A stretch of DNA of 64,000 bases from Lyophyllum atratum. Taxonomy: Eukaryota; Basidiomycota; Agaricomycetes; Agaricales; Lyophyllaceae. The DNA lies in assembly GCA_014905825.1 (NCBI GenBank), contig JACGCN010000002.1:2976001-3040000 (forward strand). The letters are read 5' to 3'. A program made the position numbers and the translations under genes. Of this stretch, positions 43,564 through 54,345 are shown in pieces; position 1 is the stretch's first letter; the number at the start of each line of letters is the position of its first letter. Below the pieces are notes generated by a model. The model worked only from the letters and a program-made list of their open reading frames with translations. It was not told the DNA's origin and searched no databases.

Positions 43564-46500
43564 CTACCCTATAATGCGGTCCCAGTCCAAGGCAAGCTCC
43601 TCCTCGTCACCCTCAACCTCAGGCCCACTGGTACCTATCTTGATGTCGGCATCCTTAACCAGCCCAAGCTGGCTCCAAGCTCCAACACAGAGCTGAGCTC
43701 GCGTAGATTGGACCGAGAGACGGCCTCGAAGGTGCGATAAAAGAAGCCGGCCCTGGCTAAACACGCGTTCCACATCAACAGATGTGGCTACATAAAACCG
43801 GGTATCAGCTTAATACAATCATCATTCGTAGCATGAGGCACACACCTGGTACGGACAAGTAATCAAGAGCCATACGAGAGAGGCGCGGATAGATGTGCCG
43901 GCGCTCAACCCACCAGACAAGAACGTCCTCCACGTGCTCGGGGTCAGTGCTCAGGTATCGATCGATTTCAGAGCGAAGATCGGCGGCCTTGGGAGCAGTG
44001 AGGGCGGGGAGGGCGTCGAAAATGTTGACCTTCTTCGCAGACTTGGCCTAAGTCTTATCTTAGAGTAATGACCACAAAACAGAGTGATATACTTACCTGG
44101 AATGACGGTGAGGTCTCAGTCTCCATCTCTCCATCACTCTCGATATCTGCAGCAGCATACGAACGGTCGAATTCTGTTCGAAAAATCTCCTCGGCGGCCT
44201 CGACCCAGTCATCCTCCCAGCTAGCATTCTTGAAGTACTGAAGTTTATGACGAGGATGGAGGACTGGCAAACATGCATCAGTATGCGAGGGTTAAGAGTA
44301 AATGAAAGACGTACTCATCGCAATACGGTAGATCTCAGAATAATCGGTTTTGTTGTAATAACGATTCAGGGTAGTTTTTCCGATAGCCAGGGCAGCTTTG
44401 ATGGCTGGATTGAACCGTTTGCTTGTAGCAGCGGTGGCGAGGTTACAGGTACTTATCGATGTGATCCATGGCAGGTATAACAGTGGCGATGTTCGGAGTC
44501 TTTCGAGAGAAAAATAGGGTCGCATCCTTTAGAATCTGTGAATTGTCAGAATTGATAAGGAAGTCCCAAGATGACGGACAACGCACCAACAAAACGTCAC
44601 GGAGCTGCTTCACCAATACCCAATCCTCCTCACTAAGCTCATACTTTCGTATCTTAGCTTGACGATCGCCTGTGATCTTGTCGATAGCCGCCCGATAGTC
44701 CACAGCAAAGACAAGCATATCATAGGTAGAATTCCACCTTGTTGAGACGTCCCGTGGCATCATCCGGCTGGGCAACTTGAGTTCCTCGAGAATTGAGAAC
44801 CATTTGGGCAAGAGGAGGGTTGGCGAGTTCTTCAGTGCGAACGCTGTTGCACGAACCTGTGCAATGACGCATCAAAATTTGAAGCTCAGATCTAATCTCC
44901 ATTTCAACTCACCTTCGCCAGCAAGACACGCAGTGGTTGGACTGACTCGTTGAGACTCTCGCGCTCATCATCGCTCATCACCACCGTCTCATCAACCCAC
45001 CCATCTACATTATCCTCTGTCTCAATGTCACGCTCGTCCTCACCTGCCTTATCTCTGATCGCAAATCCTTCAAGATCTTCAGCAAGGGCTGCCATCTCCT
45101 TTGCAGCTTCGTCAATCGCCTCCTTGGCCTTCGCTTTTGGTGGATCAAATGGCTTCAAGATGCTCTTACACACGAGATTGAGAATGTGAGTGAAGCATCG
45201 AGTTTGGTTTGGCGCGCCAGGAAAATTATCAATTGTGTAGGAGAGCGCCTCAATCATGGTGTCGTTATTCGAAGCATTATCACAGGTGATGCTTAGCATC
45301 TGGGTACCTCGGTGAGTCGTTAAAATGGTGGAATCCAGTAAGATACTTACTTTGTGCTCGATTCCATTCCGAAGTCGCTCAGGATTTGGGCAAAGGCTTC
45401 TGCTAGGTGAATACCACTATGGGACCGGGAGACTTCAACGAGGTCCAGCAGCATCGAAATCGGTTTGCCGTCATGTTCGAAGTGAACTGTGACCGCAACG
45501 TAGGCCTTATGGTTTGGAGATGTCCACGCATCTGTTGCGAAGCTCAGGGCACCATCGTGCTCCTATTTATGGTAAGTTCCTCAGTGTATCACAATATTGA
45601 TAGCTGATGACGTACCTGCAGCATTCTAGCTATTCTTTCACGAACACGCACAAAGACTCGCTTCACATCCCGAGACACCGTCGCTGGGGAAGGGATATGA
45701 CGTTGGGGTCGTCCGGTCTTTAGGAGGACAACAACGCACGATCGCCGATGATCTTGAACGGCCGTTTTGCCTCGCAGACCCAGCGACATATTTCGGCCCT
45801 GATATGCTGTGAGTGATTATAACATCCATTAGATCGACACTGACCTAGTTTCTTCATCCGTATGTGGTCTATGGGAGTAACTGACAGCCCCACTTTTTTT
45901 GATCCTCTCGAATGCAGCAGTAATCGAGCCATCACGCCCGCCGGCCATGCGGATGACCTCGCGAGCAGCATCGACATCCTTCGTGGCATCAGCAGCGGCA
46001 ATGGCCTCGATGCCCCAGCATGTCTTGGCGTGCTTACGTAGATTACTGGTGGATCGCGCATCCTTCGTGTCGAGGTAACGATTGACTGTCCGTGCATCAC
46101 GGCCTCGGCCCTTGCAGCTTTTTGCGCTACAGACAAACTGGTGGACACGGCGGCCATCAATCTCGAGGACCAACGGCATGGGCTTGAAGAAGGCGTATAT
46201 AGGTGAGCGCCACTCAGCGGACAGCCGTTCTTTATTAATGTTGTGTTAGCTCTTTTGATATCACAACTTCGAGAGGGAAGGCACGTACTCAGCTCCGATG
46301 CTGGGGTTTCATCACCACGCCCATGCCCACCTTCCTTGACGTCGTTGGTATCTTCGTTACCATCTTCGTCTTCCTCATCAGACTCACCAACCATGACAGG
46401 CATGTCCTCGTCATCAGAGTCAACATGATCAACAAGTGGCGGCAACTCAGAGTAAGGGGATTCATCACGCGTTCCATCTCCATCCAAACCACACTGAATC

Positions 46501-46713
46501 GGGTGATTGGTATTTTCATCAGAATCCTCCAGAACGGGGGCTTCATGTTCTTATTCCAGGGTCAGTCTGATAGGCGTACACATTGATATGTCACTCACTT
46601 TTAGATTTGTCGGCAGGTACCTTTTTCTTTTGAAAGAATTCAGCACTTGCAAGAGCTCGCGCGGTTGGCTTGCGTTGACGAGGGCCAAGGGAGGATGCGG
46701 CAGTTTGAGACAT
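43564..46713 (-). CDS. hAT transposase (BED finger, DDE core, dimerisation domain; frame break)
   Basis: ATG 46713 opens MSQTAASSLGPRQRKPT. An acidic linker follows, then a BED-like zinc finger (VCSAKSCKG ... NLRKHAKTCW). The catalytic region includes ATDAWTSPNHKAYVAVTVHF and MLSITCDNASNNDTMIEALS with a Cys-His segment (TRCFTHILNLVCKSIL). The C-terminus is the hAT dimerisation domain (DVERVFSQGRLLLSHLRGRL), ending at the TAG at 43564. Several introns are needed. Near 45720-45735 the frame moves by one base between FKIIGDRA and LLKTGRPQRHIPSP, so this copy may be inactive unless it is a base-call error. The enzyme would cut and paste elements with matching ends. Confidence 0.8.
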
Positions 46714-46999
46714 GTTAAGCAGAGAAGTAGTGTAGTATAGTTTTTGTGGACAAGCGCTTTGCAAACACGATCGAGCTTTTTTTTGTGTACTGGGCCCTAT
46801 AGTTATGAGAATTAAGGTTTTGGGTTTTGTGCCACGTGTTTCGGGGATTTCGGTGCTCTCCTTTTAGGCATCAAAACATGCCATACCCTCTGCACGGGTA
46901 CCGGGTCACTTGTGGGTTTCAATATCCATACCCAGACCCTTACCCTCACATACCCTCACAATGGACCCTCGAGGGTATACAAACCCTTGATAATATCTA

Positions 47000-47007
47000 G
47001 ATCCAGC
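47000..47007. repeat. hAT target-site duplication (right copy), GATCCAGC
   Basis: Right copy of the duplicated host octamer. Removing the element and one copy restores the module exon to 84 nt, as in the paralogue at 48217-48134. Confidence 0.9.
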
Positions 47008-47686
47008 GCAACAAGGTATACCATTGCCGCAGAGGTTTCCTCGGGGTGCACAGGGATAACAAACCTGGTTGACAACAGCAAATCAATGGCATGGAGTGTG
47101 ATAGGACCTCCATTCTGGTTCAAGACGTACGCTACTGCTTGTATGGCAATAAAGATCGTTGCAGCATGGTATGCCGTGAGTACAGAAGTTGCCCTGCTTC
47201 GCGCAGCCATAGCAGGTCTGAAAGATAAAATCTTGTAAGTATCTAACACGGCGTTCCGTTCTATCATGATCAGGCCTTACATTGCTGACGGTATGGCAAT
47301 AATAGTTATTGCAACACGGTATGCCATTGGTACACCATCCACCCAAATTTGCACAGTTCTCACACGTCTGGAGGACCAACAGGTTAGCCTTCCATAGCCG
47401 GTTTACCACTCTGGTGGAAACGTACACCCTGGACAGTGTTGCAATAAACACCCGGGCAGCATGCACCATCGATGCACCAATTTCCCGCGCCCGCACATAG
47501 CGCAGCCCTCTCAGTCACGTTATAGGAGGCGAGAGCACTACCAGCGACCGTCGAAGACGCAGAGACAAGAGCAAGAAGGGCCAGCGAGACACGGCTGAAA
47601 CGCATGGTAGTGATAGCAGACAGGCTGATATGGAATGTTTAAGGCAAGCTTGCTATCGAAACATGAGGGGGCTTCGATACCCTAGC

Positions 47687-47693
47687 CTTTATA
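47687..47693 (-). promoter_or_regulatory. TATA box of cysteine-rich gene D
   Basis: TATAAAG on the minus strand about 82 bp upstream of the start codon, at the same relative place as the TATAAAA of copy E. The surrounding promoter is shared between the two genes. Confidence 0.6.
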
Positions 47694-47947
47694 CCCGTGG
47701 ACCTTCTTCTCCCAAGCTGCAGCATCTCCGCACAGGACTGCATCAATCCAGGGCTTGTCCAGGGCACCCTGACCGGTTGTCAGAACATATAGACAGCGGC
47801 CCCCAAGTAGTCATTCACACGAGGTCGGAGGTTGGTACAGGAGGGATTAGGAACATCAGCCCTTGCTGCTTTAATCCGCCCGACTGACCGTTAGAAAACC
47901 GAGTCTTCCAAAATCAACTTAGCGACGAGGACGGACTCAGGAGAGAT

Positions 47948-48762
47948 TCAGGCACTAGTAAAATGATTGGAAAAACCACGAAGCAGGAATGCGAGGACTC
48001 CATCCATTGAGACATAGACATGCGGGTGGGCGAAATATTTTACTGCCGCACGGCTCTCCTTCGCCACCGTATTATAAGCATACCTATACCTCCCAGTCAT
48101 AAAGCCATCTCTAAAAGTTGGATGGACACATACGTTTGAGCTGCATGTAGAGCCAGCGCAGCAAGGTATACCATTGGCGCCGCAGATGGTTCCTCGCGGC
48201 GCACAGCTAGAACAGGTCTGAAAAATAACATCATGTTAGTATTCTAGCAGACACACACAAGTGCCATTCTGTTCAAGCCTTACCTCGCTGACGGTATTGC
48301 AGTAATAGCCATTGCAGCATGGTATGCCATTCTTACACCATCCACCCTGGGTTGCACAGGCGTAACAGGTCTGAAAGATGACATCAATGTTAGTATTCTA
48401 ATACGACGCAAAAGTTGCATCATGTTCAAGCCTTACTTCGCTGACGGTATTGCAGTAATAGCCATTGCAACATGGTACGCCATTTTTACACCATCCACCC
48501 GCGGTTGCACAGTTCTGACACATCTAGAGGACCATCAAGTTAATCTTTTATGGGAGTGATCCCGTTTTCTTTGGAATCGTACACCCTGGACCGTTTGGCA
48601 ATAAACACCCGGGCAGCATGCACCATTAATGCACCAATTTCCCGCACCCGCACATAGCGTAGCCCTCTCAGTCACGTTCGAGAAAGCGAGAGCACTGCCA
48701 GAAACTGTTGACGACGCAGAGAGAAGAGAAAGGAGACCAAGCGAGATATGGCTGAAGCGCAT
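47948..48762 (-). CDS. Cysteine-rich modular secreted protein, copy E
   Basis: Intact paralogue of copy D. Exon 1 (48762-48583) encodes a signal peptide (MRFSHISLGLLSLLSASSTV) plus a five-Cys module. Exons 2 (48523-48437) and 3 (48370-48284) are 87 nt each. Exon 4 (48217-48134) is 84 nt. All are phase 0, one module each, with pattern C-x2-C-x6-C-x4/5-CC-x4-C. Exons 2 and 3 and their introns are nearly identical, so one arose by exon duplication. After module 4 the frame stays open to a TGA at 47948, adding a tail with DGFMTGRYRYA that aligns with copy D. However, GTATGT follows the module, so the end may lie in another exon. The product is probably secreted. A knottin-like fold is inferred from Cys spacing. 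Function unknown. Confidence 0.8.
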
Positions 48763-50646
48763 TGTAGTAATTCGAGACAGGCCGATATGGACTGTTCAGG
48801 GCAAGCTTGATATCGAAACAGGAGGAGGCTTTGATACCCCGGCTTTTATACCCGTCGACCCGTGCTCTGTCAGGCTGCAGCATTTCCGCATGGGTTTGAA
48901 CCGATCCAGGACACCCTGACCAGTTGTCAGTACATGCAGGCAGCGATTCCCAAGAATTCATTCGCGTTGATACGGGAGGGATTAGGAACTCATCGATCGT
49001 CAGTCGTTGCTGCTTCAATTCGCACGACTGATTGGTAGAAGGCCAAATGTTTAAAATGTAAATTTTCCGTGTAGGTTCCGTGCATGCACCAAAATTAGAT
49101 GTCATCGTATCTTGGAACGTGAAGGCGCTCCTAGAGGGGGCCTTAAGCGCTTGCGGTGTCACCGGTGTGGCAAAGATGGTCAGGCGCCTCGTCAGGTTCA
49201 AATTGGGCGGTGAAATCGACGCTGGGCCTGCAGGGCTGCGAAATGGTTGACTTGTCCCTGATCACTGGCAGCGCTGAGATTCCGGAAACTCCAAAAGCTC
49301 AAGGATGAGGGATAAGAACGGCTGGAGGAGGCCAGATCCGAGGTATTACCAGCGCCGGCTTATGGAGCAAAGAGCGATATTAATATCAAAGGGCAACGCA
49401 GCTAGAGATGGGTTGGCAGATAAATACTAGCGCAAACTCTCGCTATGATGATTGCCAGTAGAGCAGATAAGAGGATTTATACTCATGGCACTTGGCTTGG
49501 CTAGAGTGCCTTCACTGTACCATTGGAACTGATCCAGCCCATTCACGGCGTCTCTACCATAGCGAGGCAGATGCTTTACGGGCAGTTAGAATATGGATAC
49601 CCAGGGATACCCGCATGAGTCCTGATCATAGAGGATCATAGGTTATGGAATCGCACAGCACCGTCTCGTGATAGTGGTCACAGGCCGCTTCAAGCGCCGA
49701 AGGTATGACAGAGATGCCTTTTCATTCCTCCAAAGAAATGGGTGGGGAGATCTAGAATGGCCTGGGACCTCGCTCCTGAACCATCAGAGGTTCTGCTGAG
49801 AACAGTGCGGTCAGGACGGAAGACAAAGGGACTCGCGTGCCTGTGATCAGGAAAGAGGGCAGAGGTGATAGGGCGCGCAGAGGACGATAAGGTCTGTAAG
49901 TAGCGTATATACGCAAGAATGAAACCAGAAGATAATCCAGCCTAACGATATGAGAGGAGTGGAAAGAGACAGGGAATTCTTGAAATGCCAAGTCGGATCT
50001 TATGTAATCTTATCACAGACAACCATCGTGGTTTTAGCCATCCCTGCTGCACTCTAGGCCTTAGGCCTTAGGTGTCACCAGAGAAAGGCTGAACGTCAAA
50101 AAGTACTAGCCACGACTAAGCATGCCACCGTCATCGCATAACCCAAAAAATGCGTAAAACTACAGCTAAAATACACGTGTGGAGCTAAACCCAAGTGAGG
50201 GAATGAAATGAAATAAACGATACAGTAACTACAGCAAATGATCATCCAAAAAAACAGCAAAACTAGCAAGCAATGCTCACGGAAAGACGGGGAAAAGCCG
50301 AGAAGTCAACGAGAACCCCCCATGGGAAGGACGGTGCTATATATAGCAGACTCTGGGCACCTTAAAAAGGACGTCATTGAGTGACCAGAAGACGCTAGAA
50401 ACAGCTCAAAACTGACCTTACATCCTCAACCACCATGCCGAGCCTGGTGGTAAACCGGGCCCGGCAACAGCTCCTGCAGCGCAAGTCCCATTTGCGGCCA
50501 TGTCGTGTGAAAGGCTGCGATGCAGATGCACTCAGTGTCTTTTGAAGCTAGACCATGAAGCGGGAAGCGTACCTCAGCAAGCAGGCGGTCCTCCAGCTGC
50601 GTCCACTAGATCCACGCTTTCCGTAACCGTTTGCCTCACACCACTG
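48763..50646. other. 1.9-kb gap upstream of cysteine-rich gene E
   Basis: The first about 200 bp form the conserved promoter of copy E. Beyond about 48990 no gene is recognised. A short minus frame at 49752-49991 lacks support, and the 50.1-50.6 kb stretch is probably the 3' region of the next gene. Confidence 0.4.
48844..48850 (-). promoter_or_regulatory. TATA box of cysteine-rich gene E
   Basis: TATAAAA on the minus strand about 82 bp before the start codon, within a promoter block conserved with copy D (GG(C/T)AAGCTTG..ATCGAAACA and CACCCTGACC(G/A)GTTGTCAG). Confidence 0.65.
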
Positions 50647-53600
50647 TTATGAAGGTGGGTGAACGTTCTTGAACACAGAGGGAGAGCCGAACCTGTCGGG
50701 GCCACGAATGGCGCTGTCAGGCAGGGAGGCATCCTGGGTCGGATGTGTGAGATTGGAAAGGGGATGATGACCGTTCGGCATACCAGGAAGGGGGGATGAG
50801 GTGTTAGTAGTATCGGAGGGGTTAGAAACTGGATGTGATGCGGAATGCGGAACGTCCATTTCGTCTAGGTCTAGTTCACCTTCAGCGTCAACTTCGCCAT
50901 CCGCATCGGCATCACCCTCATCGATATCGGCCTCTGCATCCGCGTCTGCGTCGGGATCTGGGTTGGCTTCCCCCTCATCGGGTTTGGACAGCTGACTATC
51001 ACCTACACCTGCACCTGCACCCGCACCCGCACCTGGGGAATGGCGGGAAGGAGGAGAATGTGGCGGAAATGTTCGATGTGCAGTGTCGGGATGTTCCGAG
51101 CTCTGGTCATTCTCCTTTCCTTCCTCTTTATTGTCGACTTCCAGGGCAGGCTTGACACTTAGTTGATCCAAAGATGATCCCGACTCGGTAGGTTGAGTGG
51201 CGTCCAAGTCTGTCTCCACAAGTCGAGCGTCCTCTTCTTCCTGCTGGGTTCTAACCTCCAGTGGAGCGAAGTCCTGCATCTCAACATCTCTGCCCTGAGG
51301 CGGCGTCGATGATAAGCTGCCCGGCGAACGACTTTTACCAGCTGGCGGCCTCGAGTCTTGTATCTCTAACGGGGGCGCGAGCGTCGCCACCACCGCCATC
51401 CTCCGATCCTCGCTCGCAGCTCGCCTAACCTCTGTCCCTTCTTCCACTTGCTCGTCCTGCTCCAGTTGATGACCCGAACTCGAACTTGCCTCTCCAGGGA
51501 CTAGTTCTTCCTGCCTGTCCAAAATTCTCATCGGGGGACCAGCATGCCCTGCCTCAGGCATCCTTTGCCGCGGTGGCAACACATCCAACGGCGAGATCCC
51601 GCTCGCACTCGGCGGACTACTCCCACTAGCACCTGACCCCTGAGTGTTCAGTGCTGATGGTTTCAGCCCAGGCAGAGAAATCATCCGAGGGGCAACCAGA
51701 GCCTGCTTCTCCGGGAGCGCTGGTGGAACCGCTATTATCCTCTCCAGCGACGCGGCAGCAGCAGCAGCAGCAGCAGCCTTCCCGCGAGGTTTCCTTGTTG
51801 CGACAGGTTTTGGCTTTGCAGTAGGCTTTTCTTTCTCCTTCTCCTTCGCCGACGCCTTCGCTCGCCCTCGCACCTTCTTCGCTGCAGACATAGGAACATG
51901 ATCCACACCCACATCGTCATCGACTTCCTGGACTTCCTGCCCTTTCCCCTTCCCCCGCTGATCATGCGAGCTAAACGCTGCCGCCTGATCCGCCAACACG
52001 TCAAGCGCACTCTTCACACGCCCCACCCCCTGTTGTTCCTCCTCACCGCCGCGACGTGCACCAGCGAAGTGGCTGACCGGAACCCGCACAGTTTGTATTC
52101 GCCGCCGCTTGGGCGCAGGACTCTCAGGTTGGTCGACAGACGCAACGCCCCGCCGCCGACTAGTCGTGCTGGCATCACTGGTCCCGTTGACACCATTCCT
52201 TCGCCCTTTCCTGGGAGCAGTACTGCTGCGGCTATCTGCTGCCGCGTCGTCGTCCATCATACGAGCTGCATCAAGGAGGGATGCGAGTGGCGTAGATGGG
52301 TTGCCATTGCCAGCTTGGCCCAGCGGCTGCTGAGACCCCGAAGCTGCAGCATTAACTTTTTGCTGCCGCGGTGTGTTCAGTTTATTGCCATTATCGGCCT
52401 GCTGCTGTTGCTGCGCGGTCCCTCCCTGACTCTTGCCCTGACCATCACCACCATTGCCCGTGCCCGCGATCATAGACGGTTCAACGATCACAAAGGACGT
52501 ATTCACCACCCTCGGGCTCGCACCCGTATTCGGATAATGGCTGCCCCCCCTTTTCGGCGTCTGCGGACCGCCTGATGTCGTATTCCCTCCAGCCTCTGCC
52601 CGGTAATAGGACAGTCCTCCCGCCCCCCTCTCAGCCAACCTGTCGGCACGCTCCCGCTCCAGCCGTTCGATGTCCCGCACGACGCGTTCTCGCTCCTTCT
52701 CCTGCTTCTGCATGTCTACCTCGCGCTGGCGGTCCCGAACGTACCCCGCGACGATACCTGCTCGCTCGCGTCCAATCTTGCGTGCAGCGAGAAGCAGGTG
52801 CTCGGTGCGGGCATCGGAGGTGAGAGGGGTGAGCGGTGCGCCTTGGGGACGTCGAGATTTCGTGCGGGATTTCGTGGTGTTGGGGCCTGATGTTGCTGTT
52901 TCGGGTGTGTGGGGTGGGTTTATAGCAGAGGAAGATGGGAAAGCATTTGCGGAAGGGGATGCTCGTCGTATGGTACGCGGTCCCAGTTGGTTGGAGGACG
53001 ATGGGGGAGGAGGGGGTGCGTTCACCTGGAATTCCAGGGTTGTGGGCGGGGCTGTAAGAGGACCGCCAACGGAAGTCGTTGTTGGTTTGCGGTAATGGTC
53101 GCCAGTGAATGCTGGCGCGGTACTGGGAGGTGGCGCGGGTTGAGCTTGGAATTGAAAGAAGGAGCTCGAAGCAGAGGATTGCTGGACGCCTTCCATGGGT
53201 TGGGTCTCCGTTTGGCTGTCACTGACTTCTGGTTCTTCTCGGGTGGAGACAGAGAATACGGCAACTCGGGGCTCCTTCTTCTTTTTCTTCTTGGGTTTCG
53301 CTTTATCAGCGGCAGCCTGGATATTAGGGTAGGGTACGGACGAAGCGGCACTAGCGTTTTGCTGAGAGGATACGGGTTGCATAAGTAATATGGGCCTCAG
53401 TTTCGATAGCTCGGCCTCTAGACATTGAAGCCGAGTTTGAGTGTCGTTAAGCTAGATTGAAGCAATTAACGGATGAATAGAATACGGATATCTCTGCGAA
53501 CCTTTTCCCGTAATGCTCTATTATCAGACTCGTAGGCAGCGCAATACCGTTCGAGGTCCTGAAAGGTGGGATGAGCAGGGTTCAGTCACATATACAGGGC

Positions 53601-54115
53601 TCTCATACCGCGTCTTTAGCTCCAACGTTAGTTGTCCTATTCCGCTGCGCGATGAGCGCCTCAGCCATTCTTTCCCAGCCATCCCTCTGTGACGACCAGC
53701 GATCGCGCTCCTCTTCGGCCTGCCGAACCAGGAAGTCGCGCTGAGAAGTCAGTCCAGATATAACTTCAGCTTGATGTATGAGCTGGCTCGGGTCAATTAA
53801 CGTCGAAGCCGTTAGTCGGTGTACCTATATCGATATTGAGCGTCTATGTACGGACAAGTAGCAGTAGTTTATACATACCATGTCGAGCAGTTCCTTCTCC
53901 CTATCGCTCACGCCTCCAGTTTCCTCGAACGAGCCTCCTATTTCTGCTACTCTGTGGCGCATCCGTACGATATCAGCCTCTGTGAGTGGTTCAGGAGACG
54001 CACTCCTAGGCCTGGCCTGTACAGAGCCTGTATACTGGGGCGTAGGGGAGGGGGTCATGCCATGCATGATATCGTCGAGCTGGAGGTCGGGGAGCGTGAC
54101 GTCGAGTGCCGCCAT
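50647..54115 (-). CDS. Large coiled-coil and disordered protein, unknown function
   Basis: Short N-terminal exons (54115-53879, 53824 onward, and two more) join in phase to a 2.7-kb last exon. ATG 54115 (MAALDVTLPDLQLDDIM) is preferred; an in-frame ATG at 54205 is possible. The N-terminal 200 residues contain a heptad-like coiled coil (FLVRQAEEERDRWSSQRDGW, LNDTQTRLQCLEAELSKL). A second basic helix follows (EVDMQKQEKERERVVRDIE). The rest is Pro/Ser/Gln-rich with Lys/Arg clusters and Ala runs, then a strongly acidic Asp/Ala/Glu repeat (DADADAEADIDEGDADADGE) near the end. No enzymatic domain is seen. Composition suggests a nuclear or chromatin-associated scaffold, inference only. Confidence 0.75.
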
Positions 54116-54345
54116 GGTCGTGGTGGACGGCTGCAGACCCGCCTTTGTCTTTTTTACGAAACCGACCAGGACAGGTTCGCCGTCAAATCGTGTCAGGCCA
54201 AACACTCCTAAACATTCAAAACCCGCGACCAGTCACGTGCACTCGAACTTGTGCCAAAAGCGTATTCCGGACTCCGATCGACGATCGACGATCACACTGA
54301 CGGCTTCCAACTTGGGAAAAAATGAGAAGAGGTGTATTATACAAT

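Larger units (their letters stand above)
42476..46999 (-). mobile_element. hAT superfamily DNA transposon, 4524 bp
   Basis: The ends are TAGAGAATGACACGGGTAACC (left) and, inverted, TAGATATTATCAAGGGTTTG (right), short imperfect inverted repeats. Subterminal regions are rich in ACGGGT and GAGGGTA motifs on both sides, a known hAT feature. An 8-bp target duplication flanks it. It encodes a BED-type hAT transposase on the minus strand and contains a nested inverted-repeat element at 42763-43454. The host target is the fourth module exon of a cysteine-rich secreted protein gene. Confidence 0.88.
42260..47605 (-). pseudogene. Cysteine-rich modular secreted protein, copy D, split by hAT element
   Basis: Exon 1 (47605-47426) encodes a signal peptide (MRFSRVSLALLALVSASSTV) and a five-Cys module. 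Exons 2 (47367-47281) and 3 (47217-47131) are each 87 nt, phase 0, and encode one module C-x2-C-x6-C-x4-CC-x4-C (for example TCENCANLGGWCTNGIPCC). Exon 4 starts at 47064, runs to the 8-bp target site GATCCAGC (47000-47007), and resumes at 42467 beyond the transposon. Without the insert it is 84 nt, identical in length to exon 4 of copy E. Past it the frame stays open to 42260, though a GTGAGT donor-like site follows the module. The insertion should abolish or truncate the fourth module. The spacing recalls knottin-like small secreted proteins. Function unknown. Confidence 0.78.

Noticed and set aside
49752..49991. 79-aa minus-strand frame starting MAFQEFPVSFHS
   Set aside because: No signal peptide-like order, Cys pattern or family resemblance; chance frame likely.
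50434..50544. 36-codon ORF starting MPSLVVNRARQQ
   Set aside because: Short, no homology, probably in the 3' region of the coiled-coil gene.
51740..52000. Plus-strand open frames opposite the coiled-coil protein
   Set aside because: Low-complexity antisense of Ala and Lys/Glu runs; no independent evidence.
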